Positions 29,000-36,889 of a DNA stretch of 64,000 nucleotides are shown here, piece by piece (position 1 is the stretch's first letter; each line of letters opens with the position of its first letter). The stretch lies in NCBI GenBank assembly GCA_900317285.1, contig ONGA01000008.1:85771-149770 (forward strand), in the 5' to 3' direction. The DNA is from an uncultured Bacteroidales bacterium. Its GTDB lineage: Bacteria > Bacteroidota > Bacteroidia > Bacteroidales > P3. Made by a program: the position numbers and the translations under genes. The notes under the pieces were generated by a model that was not told the DNA's origin, did no database searches, and was given only the letters and a program-made list of their open reading frames with translations.

Positions 29000-29064
29000 T
29001 CTTCTATTATCTGTCTTTGTTTTTAGTTTGGCTTTTATAACGCAGTTTTTCGGGAATTATTGTA

Positions 29065-32000
29065 TCATCGGACGATACATTTTGTACTTTCTTGGTGCAC
29101 CTCGCCGCCGGTGTCTGTCAGCACCATGCGTGCCAGGTACAGTCCCGGCGGCACGGCGGCGACATCCCAGTGCACGGGTCCCACGATGAAACCGTCGGTA
29201 GAGACGGCGGGGGTGTGGCGGTGCACCATCTGTCCGCGGCTATTGTAGATCTGCAGCTCTGCCGAGGCAATGCTTGTGGGAGCGTTCACTCGCAGCGAGA
29301 AGGTGGCCACGGTGGTGGCGGGGTTGGGTGTGCAGCTGAGGTCCGACAGGGTCAGCGTGTCCTCGTTGTACACCACGAAGCTCACCGTATCGCTGCCCGA
29401 TATCGAGAAGATATTCCAAGCTTTTACCGTAACCGTATGTCGGCCGGGTTTCAGCCCCGTCAGTGTGTAGGAGACCGTCCCTCGGCGGCTGTCGCTGATG
29501 TCTGACTGGTAGAGGTCGTTCAGCACTATCAGGCTGTTGGGGTTGCCGTCCACCACTGCCGTGATGTCGTGTCCGAGACCGGTGCCCACGTTGATGCCCG
29601 TCGAATCAAAGAGATAGGCCGTCAGGGTGGGGGAGGTGCCGGTGATGCCGCCCTCGCGGAAATTGCTGTCGCCTATATATATCTTCACTTCGGGGCCCTG
29701 AAGGTTCGCGATGACGGAATCGTTGATGCCGCCCAACATGAGGCGCATGAAACTGCCGCTGGCATGTTCCGAGGCCGACTTTGCATAGTGGTTCAGCTTG
29801 GCGTAGTCGTACTGGTACGACACATCTTGCGGCACCGTGAATTTGTATTCGAATCTGCCGCCGCTCACTGCGTGGCTGCCGCGGTAGAGCACGCTCTTCT
29901 GCTGCACAAAGGCGACCTCCGTGCCGGGATTGTCGTTGGCAAGGGTGCTGCTCTGCATCTCGCGGTCGAACACTATGGGGAATACCGTCCCGTCGAAGTC
30001 GTCAATCAATGCCCCATTTTCGTCGCGTATCTCGCCCCTAACGGTCACTTCCGACATCACCTTGGCTCGCACGTCTGTGGTGTCATCCACGGGAACGTTG
30101 TTGATTTCCGTCACCACTACCTTGTTCTTGGGCTGGCTCAGCCGCAGGGCGGGGTCGCCAAGCAGACCGATGCACATCGGCACAACGTTGCGGCTCCTGG
30201 CCATGCGGAGGGCATCGCCAATGGTGTTGTTGGGGTCCATGGCGAAAAGCACCACGTCCTTGTTGAAGCGCTCGTCGTGGCTGATGGGGCGTCCGGCACC
30301 GATGGCGGCAATCATGGCGGCGGGTGCCAGCACGCACACCTCTGCGCCGCAGAGCTCGTCGGGCAGGTCGTGGCGGCTGTACGAGCAGGTGCTCGTCACC
30401 AGCAGCGGCAAACGGTCGGTGTTGGTGAAGCCGTCAATGTCCGATGTTTCTATGTATCGCTCTGTACCTATGTAGCTTATGGCGCCGTGTCCGATATAGT
30501 TCAGCAGCAGGCAGCCGTAGTTCATCCGCTGCTTCATGGCGTTGTTCAGGTCGGGATAGTAGGAACCTATGGCACTTGACTCCTGGCGATAGGAGTCGGC
30601 ATAATAGCGTTCCACATTGATTTGCGGCGTCATCTGCTTGAGCCCTCGCGCCACCACCTCCGACGAATGCGCAAACACAGAGTCTCCGGGCTTGCCGGGG
30701 TCGGCATCGTCCGCCAGCAGCGCCACGATGTTGCGCCAGTCGCCGCGGTTGCTCTCATCCATCAGGTCGCGTCGTGTCAGGTAACCTTCTATCTTGTCAA
30801 CCAGCCGGTTGGCTTCGGTGATGCTCTTTGCAGGCAGCCTGCCTACGCTCACATCCTGTATCTCCGACGACGAGCCCCGGCCGCTTTCCGACAGGTAACC
30901 CATCATGTCGTCGCTTGCCCACGATCCGCCCTCTTCGTCATACGAACTGGGGGTCTCGTAGGTCACCACCGTCGGCAGCCCCAGCCCCTGCAGGTCGCGG
31001 TTGTCATAGCTGCTCTTGCCGAACAGTAGCAGCCACTTCGGTGCCTGTCCGGGAAATTGCTGTTTCATCCAGCGCAGCAGCGCCCGGATTGCCATCGGGT
31101 CCTGCTTGCCCGACGAGAACTCGTTGTACACCTCGTCGGCTGTCACCACCGTCGTGCTGATGCCGTCGAACAATTCGTGCAGCGTCGCCAGGCGCTCCGC
31201 CTGCGACTTGAATGTCGGGTGGGTCACCACCACCAGGTCGGCGGCAGCCATGCCGTGCAAATTCTGCAGGTTCACGGACTCCACGCTCGTGGGCGAAAGG
31301 AATTGTGTGCCGTCGAACAGGAGGTATCGCCGCGGTTCCGGCGTGCTGTCGTTCCAACACCCCATCTTCATTGCCAGTTCGCGTTCGCGACCTGCGCGGG
31401 TCACTTCCCACACCCTCACTCCTGTGCCGCCGCTCACGGTGAAGCGCGCTGTGCTGCCCAGGTGACGGTCGTTGCGCACAATCATCTGCCCGCCGCGGAA
31501 AGTTAGGTCGGCAATGCCGCAAAGTTCTATAAAGTCCAGATATCCAGTCGCTGAGCCTTCGCCCGGCGTATAAGTCATTGTGAAATTGTAGACCCCCGAC
31601 GTGCCGCCTGGCATGTCGAGGATTTCCTTGTGCACCGTACCGCGCTGCAGAACAATCTCATGGCTCCAACTGCCGTTTCTCAACGAGAAAGTGCTGGCGG
31701 CAGACGACGCACTCGCCACGCCTACACGCATCTTCACATCTCTTACGCTACCCGTCACTCCGAAGCGCACGTCGATATTCCTCGTTGTCAGTGCTGTGGA
31801 GAACCTCTCGCCCATCCATCGCTGTCCTGTGCGGAACATGTTGGTCAAATCGTTGTCCCTGAGTGCCAGTACGGTATAGTCGCCCATTGTCGTGTCGGCA
31901 GTCGTCGTGTCGGCCATTGCCATGCGCAACGGCGTTTCGCCCGTGATGCCGATAAAATAGTAATTCGCTTTGTCGTAGGCATGCGTCTCGTGCATCCAGC

Positions 32001-32373
32001 GCATCACGCTCTCGTCAAATGTCCACGAGCCTGCACCCTCGCCGAAGAACAACACCTCGTCATCGGTGTCGAAGATGCCGTTGCCGTTACGGTCCACAAT
32101 TTCACTGCGCACCTGTCGCAGGTCTCCTGTGGACGTTTCGCTGTTCTTTATTGGCAGCATGGCGCCGCTGCCGCCATACACCGCTATACTGTCCACACTC
32201 ACGCCGCGCAAACCCGGCACCTCTCCCGTCCCGACGCTGTACAGGCCCTCTTCCTCCACCGTAAGCTTCCACCACCGGCCTGTGCTCAGCACCGACGCCA
32301 CCTGCCCGTACACGGTCGCCCATTGGCAGCCGGCCATCAGTAGGAGCACATATATTGATTTATTGAATTTCAT
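29065..32373 (-). CDS. porU: Type IX secretion sortase PorU
   Basis: 1102 residues from ATG 32373 (an ATG 24 nt upstream is in frame but gives a poorer signal peptide). Cleaves the C-terminal sorting domain of T9SS cargo and attaches cargo to A-LPS. The gingipain-like C25 peptidase core spans about residues 400-750, with the catalytic His in YIGHGAISYIGTE and Cys in STCSYSRHDLPDE (about residue 660). The protein ends with a T9SS CTD-like module (LSCTPNPATTVATFSLRV and a final CIVR). The presence of porU and porV implies that sov, porK-porN and cargo proteins are elsewhere in the genome. Confidence 0.93.
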   Translation of the reverse strand: MKFNKSIYVLLLMAGCQWATVYGQVASVLSTGRWWKLTVEEEGLYSVGTGEVPGLRGVSVDSIAVYGGSGAMLPIKNSETSTGDLRQVRSEIVDRNGNGIFDTDDEVLFFGEGAGSWTFDESVMRWMHETHAYDKANYYFIGITGETPLRMAMADTTTADTTMGDYTVLALRDNDLTNMFRTGQRWMGERFSTALTTRNIDVRFGVTGSVRDVKMRVGVASASSAASTFSLRNGSWSHEIVLQRGTVHKEILDMPGGTSGVYNFTMTYTPGEGSATGYLDFIELCGIADLTFRGGQMIVRNDRHLGSTARFTVSGGTGVRVWEVTRAGRERELAMKMGCWNDSTPEPRRYLLFDGTQFLSPTSVESVNLQNLHGMAAADLVVVTHPTFKSQAERLATLHELFDGISTTVVTADEVYNEFSSGKQDPMAIRALLRWMKQQFPGQAPKWLLLFGKSSYDNRDLQGLGLPTVVTYETPSSYDEEGGSWASDDMMGYLSESGRGSSSEIQDVSVGRLPAKSITEANRLVDKIEGYLTRRDLMDESNRGDWRNIVALLADDADPGKPGDSVFAHSSEVVARGLKQMTPQINVERYYADSYRQESSAIGSYYPDLNNAMKQRMNYGCLLLNYIGHGAISYIGTERYIETSDIDGFTNTDRLPLLVTSTCSYSRHDLPDELCGAEVCVLAPAAMIAAIGAGRPISHDERFNKDVVLFAMDPNNTIGDALRMARSRNVVPMCIGLLGDPALRLSQPKNKVVVTEINNVPVDDTTDVRAKVMSEVTVRGEIRDENGALIDDFDGTVFPIVFDREMQSSTLANDNPGTEVAFVQQKSVLYRGSHAVSGGRFEYKFTVPQDVSYQYDYAKLNHYAKSASEHASGSFMRLMLGGINDSVIANLQGPEVKIYIGDSNFREGGITGTSPTLTAYLFDSTGINVGTGLGHDITAVVDGNPNSLIVLNDLYQSDISDSRRGTVSYTLTGLKPGRHTVTVKAWNIFSISGSDTVSFVVYNEDTLTLSDLSCTPNPATTVATFSLRVNAPTSIASAELQIYNSRGQMVHRHTPAVSTDGFIVGPVHWDVAAVPPGLYLARMVLTDTGGEVHQESTKCIVR

Positions 32374-32392
32374 TAATATAATATTAATTATA

Positions 32393-32428
32393 GACACAAT
32401 AACGCAAACCTCTCCATTTTATTGTGTC
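32393..32428. promoter_or_regulatory. Inverted repeat upstream of porU
   Basis: GACACAATAA (32393-32402) and TTATTGTGTC (32419-32428) are perfect 10-bp arms around 16 nt, 20 nt before the porU ATG. It could be an operator or a 5' leader hairpin; it has no T-run on the porU-sense side. Confidence 0.5.
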
Positions 32429-32510
32429 CCCTCCGCCCGAAATCTTTTTTCATTCCGTCAGTGCTCCGCAACGATCCTCCCCAGTCCCCCCTGGGGTATA
32501 TCCATCCACC

Positions 32511-32545
32511 GACATAGGAGAGACATAGGAGAGAGGTAAGACTTC
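32511..32545. repeat. CATAGGAGA tandem repeats
   Basis: GACATAGGAGAGACATAGGAGAGAGGTAAGACTTCAGTAAGA starts with two 10-12 nt units. The CATAGGAG word recurs at 52376-52500. Confidence 0.7.
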
Positions 32546-32752
32546 AGTAAGAGTTGATACGTATAGATGTTTGAAAATCAATTGTTTGTAAATCATAAAA
32601 ATCGCCCGTTTTTTCAATTCTTGTCAAAAAAATGCAAGAAACTTGTAATATATTGTAAATCAATTCGTATTGTCTATTTTCCATCCGTCTGGGAAAAATT
32701 TTTCATCCAAGCACAATAATATTCCCCCTTTGCAGTTATTGATGTGTTTTTT

Positions 32753-32826
32753 GGCCCCGTAGTTCAGCTGAATAGAACGTCGGATTCCGGTTCCGAAAGT
32801 CGTGGGTTTGAATCCCGCCGGGGTCA
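32753..32826 (+). tRNA. tRNA-Arg (anticodon CCG)
   Basis: Cloverleaf read by eye: acceptor GGCCCCG/CGGGGTC, D stem GTTC/GAAC, anticodon stem TCGGA/TCCGA with loop TTCCGGT (anticodon CCG), T stem GTGGG/CCCGC with loop TTTGAAT, and discriminator A at 32826. The CCA end is not encoded. The start codon of the next gene lies only 2 nt after the discriminator. Confidence 0.93.
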
Positions 32827-32828
32827 CA

Positions 32829-33713
32829 ATGAATAAGGCAACACACCCGTTCATGCACCTTCTTCTCTTGGTGCTCCTGTCGTTTCTGATGATGATTCTT
32901 TCCGCCGTGCTTACCTTCGTGCTCACCTTTGTGGGTGTTGACATGGCATCCAACGGTAATATCCTGGCTTTCCAGTCCGTAACCCAGCTGCTTACATTCC
33001 TCCTGCCCGTACTCATCGTCGTGCGGCGCTACTACAGGGACGAGGCTTCCGCCTTCCTTCGGCTCGACCTCTCCGGCTCACGGTGGCTCCTCGGCCTTGC
33101 CGGAATCGTCGTCCTCCTGCTCCTCACCCCCCTCATCGACCAGTCCTCCGTTTGGAACGACAACTGGCACTGGGGCGGAGTCTTCGAGCCTCTCGAGCGT
33201 GCCCTCCGTTCCGTAGGCGAGCAGTCCGAGACACTGGTGACCAATCTCTTGTCCGTCAGCGGCATGGGTGCCCTTGCCGCCAACCTCCTCGTCATCGCAC
33301 TCATTCCCGCCCTCTGCGAGGAAATCTTCTTCCGCGCCGGCATCCAGAACCTCCTCCAGCGCTGGTTTTCTGGTCGTTTCCCTGTGGCGGGTGTCCACAT
33401 CGCCGTCTGGGTCACCGCCGCCATCTTCAGCCTCGGCCATGGTGAGGTCTTTGCCTTCCTCCCGCGCTTCATCCTCGGCGCCCTTCTCGGCTACCTTTAT
33501 ATTGGTGCCGGCTCCATTGTCGTCAATGTCGTGGTGCACTTCTTCAACAACGCCGTCATAGTCGTCGCCTACTGGTTCATGGCATCGGGTCACACCCTCT
33601 TCGATCCCTCGCAGCCTCTTGCCGCCGGCGCCGAGCTCATCGTCTGCTGCTCCCTCGCCGCCGTTGCACTGCTTTGTGTCACTTTCGGTAAAGGGTTAAA
33701 AACTAGCCGATAG
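32829..33713 (+). CDS. CPBP family intramembrane metalloprotease (Abi/CaaX-like)
   Basis: 294 residues with about eight membrane helices. The glutamate motif EEIFFRAGIQ and the histidine motifs FSLGHGEVFAF and VVHFFNN are the catalytic signatures of CPBP proteases, which cleave prenylated or signal-like membrane peptides. ATG 32829 is 2 nt after tRNA-Arg, so the message must arise from tRNA processing or from a promoter within the tRNA. ATG at 32853 is an alternative start. Substrate unknown. Ends at a terminator. Confidence 0.88.
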   Translation: MNKATHPFMHLLLLVLLSFLMMILSAVLTFVLTFVGVDMASNGNILAFQSVTQLLTFLLPVLIVVRRYYRDEASAFLRLDLSGSRWLLGLAGIVVLLLLTPLIDQSSVWNDNWHWGGVFEPLERALRSVGEQSETLVTNLLSVSGMGALAANLLVIALIPALCEEIFFRAGIQNLLQRWFSGRFPVAGVHIAVWVTAAIFSLGHGEVFAFLPRFILGALLGYLYIGAGSIVVNVVVHFFNNAVIVVAYWFMASGHTLFDPSQPLAAGAELIVCCSLAAVALLCVTFGKGLKTSR

Positions 33714-33752
33714 GGTTCCCGGATTACCCTTTTTTGACCGCTCCGTCAAAAA
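33712..33752 (+). terminator. Terminator after the CPBP gene, with a second hairpin
   Basis: AGGGT/ACCCT stem (33712-33730) followed by TTTTTT. Overlapping it, TTTTTTGAC/GTCAAAAAA (about 33730-33752) can form a second stem. Together they close the tRNA-CPBP unit. Confidence 0.7.
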
Positions 33753-33867
33753 AAATCAAAAAATCAAACGAAAAAATAACTCGCTGCTTTACAGTGTATT
33801 GTATTTATTAAAATGTTAAAATTAGGATAAAAAACAAAAAAATATTCTCCGTTTGAAAAAAAAGTAC

Positions 33868-33875
33868 TATTTTTG
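33868..33875 (+). promoter_or_regulatory. -7 promoter box for the HU gene
   Basis: TATTTTTG, 62 nt before the HU ATG, leaving a long AT-rich leader. Confidence 0.65.
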
Positions 33876-33937
33876 CAATCCAATTTTGGTGAAAAACAGA
33901 CAGAAAGAATTATCAACAATATAAAAGAAATAATAAA

Positions 33938-34222
33938 ATGACAAAGGCAGAAATCGTAGCTGAAATAGCTCAGAAAACCGGTATCGAGAAAGTCGCCATC
34001 CAGGCCACCGTCGAAGAATTCATGACCGTTATCAAAGAGAGCCTCTCCGAGGGTGAGAACGTGTATCTGCGCGGCTTTGGCAGCTTCATCGTCAAGAAAC
34101 GTGCCGAGAAGACCGGTCGCAATATCAGCAAGAACACCACCATCATCATTCCGGCCCACAACATCCCCGCTTTCAAGCCCGCCAAGACTTTCATGCAGGA
34201 TGTGAAAAAGAAAGTTAAATAA
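33938..34222 (+). CDS. HU family DNA-binding protein
   Basis: 94 residues. The HU/IHF fold is clear: MTKAEIVAEIAQKTGIEKVAIQATVEEFMTVIKESL, then the conserved VYLRGFGSFIVKKR and the DNA-intercalating arm (ARNISKN-like, here GRNISKNTTIIIPAHNIPAFKPAK). It compacts and bends DNA. It shares a short transcript with the small basic protein 17 nt downstream, before the hairpin at 34385. Confidence 0.94.
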   Translation: MTKAEIVAEIAQKTGIEKVAIQATVEEFMTVIKESLSEGENVYLRGFGSFIVKKRAEKTGRNISKNTTIIIPAHNIPAFKPAKTFMQDVKKKVK

Positions 34223-34239
34223 TTAAGAGAGGATATATT

Positions 34240-34329
34240 ATGCCTAACGGAAAAAAACACAAACGTCACAAAATGTCTACGCACAAGCGTAAAAAACGCC
34301 TGCGCAAGAATAGACACAAGAAGAAGTAA
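34240..34329 (+). CDS. 29-residue Lys/Arg/His-rich protein, candidate ribosomal or RNA-binding protein
   Basis: ATG 34240 follows a GAGAGGA ribosome-binding-like sequence and encodes MPNGKKHKRHKMSTHKRKK plus ten more residues (RLRKNRHKKK), then TAA. About 60% of residues are basic. It lies between HU and RNase G. Its HKM(x)HKRKKRLRKNR pattern resembles the AURKAIP1/COX24 (mS38, actinobacterial bS22) tail, which binds rRNA in the ribosomal decoding region. Identity is inferred from composition and pattern only. Confidence 0.7.
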   Translation: MPNGKKHKRHKMSTHKRKKRLRKNRHKKK

Positions 34330-34384
34330 GTCCTGATGCGCGCCCCATGTGGCGCCCCGGTTTACACTTCGTTCTAAAAAGACT

Positions 34385-34432
34385 AAAACAAATTACACAC
34401 CGGCATCTTTTGCCAGGTATGTAATTTGTTTT
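34385..34432 (+). terminator. Long hairpin between the HU transcript and RNase G
   Basis: Arms AAAACAAATTAC (34385-34396) and GTAATTTGTTTT (34421-34432), with an inner ACC-GGCA/TGCC-GGT stem, followed by GGTTTTG. Likely terminator of the HU gene pair. It also lies 40 nt before the RNase G start and could sit in its 5' leader. Confidence 0.65.
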
Positions 34433-34472
34433 GGTTTTGTAGATTTCCTCTCAATATATCAAAACCACCCCA

Positions 34473-36023
34473 TTGGATAAAGAATTAGTAATAGCAACCG
34501 AAACCGACGGCGTACAAATAGCACTCCTCGAAGACAAGCGTCTGGTCGAACTCCACAAGGAGAAAGACTCGGGCTTCGTGGTGGGCGACATCTACTTCGG
34601 CAAGGTCAAGAAGATAATGCAGGGTCTCAATGCCGCCTTCATCGATGTTGGCGGCGACAAGGAAGGCTTCATGCACTACCTCGACCTCGGTCCCGACTAC
34701 AATTCCGTCGACAAATATATGCGTCTCGCCATGAATGGCGACGCAAGCGTCAAGACCCTCGACAATTTCAAGATTGAACCCATCCTCGAGAAAGTCGGCA
34801 ACCTCGGCAATGTCCTCAAGGTCGGTCAGCCCGTCCTTGTGCAGGTCACCAAGGAACCCATCTCCACCAAGGGACCCAAGCTCTCGGGCGATATTTCCAT
34901 CGCTGGGCGCTACCTTGTCCTTACCCCCTTCTCAAACAAGGTCTCCATCTCGCAGAAAATCAAAGGCAACGAAGAACGTAACCGCCTCCGTCGCCTCATG
35001 CAGAGTATCCGTCCCCAGAACTTCGGCGTCATCGTCCGCACTGTCGCCGAAGGACGCACCGTCGCCGAACTCGATGCCGACCTGCGTCATCTCCTCGACA
35101 GCTGGGCGCAGATGACCGACAAACTCAAGCGCGTCAACTCCCCCTGCAAGGTCTATGCCGAACTCGGCACCACCACCGCACTCCTCCGCGACGTCCTCAC
35201 CGACGACTTCAACACCATCTATGTCGACAACGCCGACCTCTACAACGAGGTTCGCCAGTATATCAAGTCCATCGACCCCGAACACGAGGATATCGTCAAA
35301 CACTACAAGCTTGAGACCCCCATCTTCGAGCAGTTCGGCATTTCGCGCGACATCCGCCGTGCTTTCGGCAAGATTGTCACCATCCGCTCCGGTGTCTACC
35401 TTTATGTCGAGCATACCGAGGCCATGCATGTCATCGACGTTAACAGCGGCAACCACATCAAGGCCGGTACTGGCCAAGAGGACACCGCCCTCCAGGTCAA
35501 CATCGAGAGCGCCAAGGAGATTGCCCGCCAGCTCCGCCTGCGCGACATGGGCGGCATCGTCATCGTCGACTTTGTTGATATGAACAAGGCAGAAAACCGC
35601 AAGAAGCTCTTCGATGTGATGACCGAGGAGATGCGCCGCGACAAGGCCCGCCATACCATTTTGCCACTCAGCAAGTTCGGTCTCATGCAGATTACCCGCC
35701 AGCGCGTCCGTCCCGCTATGGAAGTCGACGTGCAGGAGAAATGCCCCTTCTGCGATGGCACGGGTCATATCAAGCAGAGTCTCGTTGTCGTCGACGAGAT
35801 TGAATCCAGTCTCAACTACCTCCTTAGCGCCTCCGCCGAGAAGCGACTCACCATCATCACCCATCCCTTCATCCATGCCTATCTCACCAAGGGCTGGCTC
35901 CGCAGCATTCGCCACAAGTGGCAGCGCAAACACCACGTCAGGCTCGATATTCGACCCTCTGAAAAATACAGTCTCCTTGATTTTAGATTTTTCCATGCTA
36001 ACGGTGATGAAATACAAATGTAA
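34473..36023 (+). CDS. rng: Ribonuclease G/E family endoribonuclease
   Basis: 516 residues, start TTG 34473 (no in-frame ATG nearby; ELVIATETDGVQIALLEDKRLVELH is the family's N-terminus). An S1 domain (about 35-125, GDIYFGKVKKIMQGLNAAFIDVG) is followed by the DNase-I-like catalytic part with metal Asp in HVIDVNSG (about 320) and IVIVDFVDM (about 367), and a zinc-link CPFCDGTG (about 424). It processes rRNA and mRNA. No long RNase E-type C-terminal scaffold. Its end overlaps the GH25 gene by 17 nt. Confidence 0.94.
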   Translation: MDKELVIATETDGVQIALLEDKRLVELHKEKDSGFVVGDIYFGKVKKIMQGLNAAFIDVGGDKEGFMHYLDLGPDYNSVDKYMRLAMNGDASVKTLDNFKIEPILEKVGNLGNVLKVGQPVLVQVTKEPISTKGPKLSGDISIAGRYLVLTPFSNKVSISQKIKGNEERNRLRRLMQSIRPQNFGVIVRTVAEGRTVAELDADLRHLLDSWAQMTDKLKRVNSPCKVYAELGTTTALLRDVLTDDFNTIYVDNADLYNEVRQYIKSIDPEHEDIVKHYKLETPIFEQFGISRDIRRAFGKIVTIRSGVYLYVEHTEAMHVIDVNSGNHIKAGTGQEDTALQVNIESAKEIARQLRLRDMGGIVIVDFVDMNKAENRKKLFDVMTEEMRRDKARHTILPLSKFGLMQITRQRVRPAMEVDVQEKCPFCDGTGHIKQSLVVVDEIESSLNYLLSASAEKRLTIITHPFIHAYLTKGWLRSIRHKWQRKHHVRLDIRPSEKYSLLDFRFFHANGDEIQM

Positions 36024-36729
36024 GCTTGCACTCCTTGCACTTCTTGCGCTCCTTGCACTCCCCCGCGATGTGCAGGCTCAGGTCCGCACCCGTGGCATTG
36101 ATGTCTCCAAGTTTCAGGGCACCATCAACTGGACCAAGGTGGCGAAGGACTCTACGGTAAAATTCGTCTACATCAAAGCGACGGAGGGTACCTCCATCCA
36201 GGATCCCTTCTACAAGAACAATGTTGCCAAAGCTCGCAAGGCAGGTCTCCTTGTCGGCAGCTACCACCTCTACAGCAGCAAGACCACTGCCTACCAGCAG
36301 ATGGCGAACTTCCGCAAGGTGGTCAAAAAGAAAGAACAGGACCTTATCCCGGTCCTCGACATCGAGGGACATCATGTGGACCGCCTCAACATGGAGCGTG
36401 TCGACAAAATTCTCGAGCTCATGGAAAGCGACTATGGTGTCAAGCCTATGATCTACACCAGCGAGAGACTCTACAAGACTCACCTCTCCGGAAAGAAATA
36501 CCGTAAGTACCACATCTTCATCGCCAACTACCGCGGTACCCCCACCGTGCGCTACACCCTTTGGCAGTACACCGAGACCGGGCACATTAGTGGCATCAAC
36601 GGCTGTGTCGACATCAGCCACTTCAACCGCGACCACGGTCTCTCCGATATCTTAATCCCCAAGAAAAAGAAAAACCCCGACAAGTCTACCATTACCGACA
36701 GCACTTCCAACGAAGTGGCCTCAAAATAG
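36007..36729 (+). CDS. GH25 family lysozyme, secreted
   Basis: 240 residues from ATG 36007 (ATG 35995 would add four). Signal peptide MKYKCKLALLALLALLALP is encoded by a 9-nt repeat. The GH25 barrel has GIDVSKFQG, FVYIKATEG, GSYHLY, the catalytic D-x-E in VLDIEG, and LWQYTETGHISGINGCVDISHFN. It hydrolyses the N-acetylmuramic acid linkage of peptidoglycan. Overlaps rng by 17 nt. A Lys-rich tail follows. Confidence 0.94.
   Translation: MKYKCKLALLALLALLALPRDVQAQVRTRGIDVSKFQGTINWTKVAKDSTVKFVYIKATEGTSIQDPFYKNNVAKARKAGLLVGSYHLYSSKTTAYQQMANFRKVVKKKEQDLIPVLDIEGHHVDRLNMERVDKILELMESDYGVKPMIYTSERLYKTHLSGKKYRKYHIFIANYRGTPTVRYTLWQYTETGHISGINGCVDISHFNRDHGLSDILIPKKKKNPDKSTITDSTSNEVASK
36024..36060. repeat. 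CTTGCACTC 9-mer x4 encoding a signal-peptide core
   Basis: Four 9-nt units (CTTGCACTC, CTTGCACTT, CTTGCGCTC, CTTGCACTC) in frame, translated as LAL repeated. Confidence 0.9.
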
Positions 36730-36752
36730 GACAGGGCGTTTTACACTAAACT

Positions 36753-36799
36753 AAAATTTCGCATTATGTATTTCACATTTTGCGAAATTTTGTTTTTTT
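36753..36799 (+). terminator. Terminator after the GH25 gene
   Basis: Arms AAAATTTCGCA (36753-36763) and TGCGAAATTTT (36781-36791), then a run of T. Confidence 0.85.
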
Positions 36800-36834
36800 C
36801 AGACTCTTTTTATTTATATTTATAAAAAAAGTTG

Positions 36835-36842
36835 TATCTTTG
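36835..36842 (+). promoter_or_regulatory. -7 promoter box for kamD-kamE
   Basis: TATCTTTG, 47 nt before the kamD ATG. Confidence 0.75.
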
Positions 36843-36889
36843 CAGTCCGAATTATAGTGTAAAAACAATAAACAAACAATAGAATAACA

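Larger units (their letters stand above)
32374..32752. other. 379-bp gap between porU and tRNA-Arg
   Basis: Contains the inverted repeat at 32393-32428, the CATAGGAGA repeats at 32511-32545 and AT-rich DNA. No gene is apparent. CTTTGC at 32728-32733 could be part of a weak -7 element for the tRNA, but a full TAnnTTTG match is missing. Confidence 0.5.
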
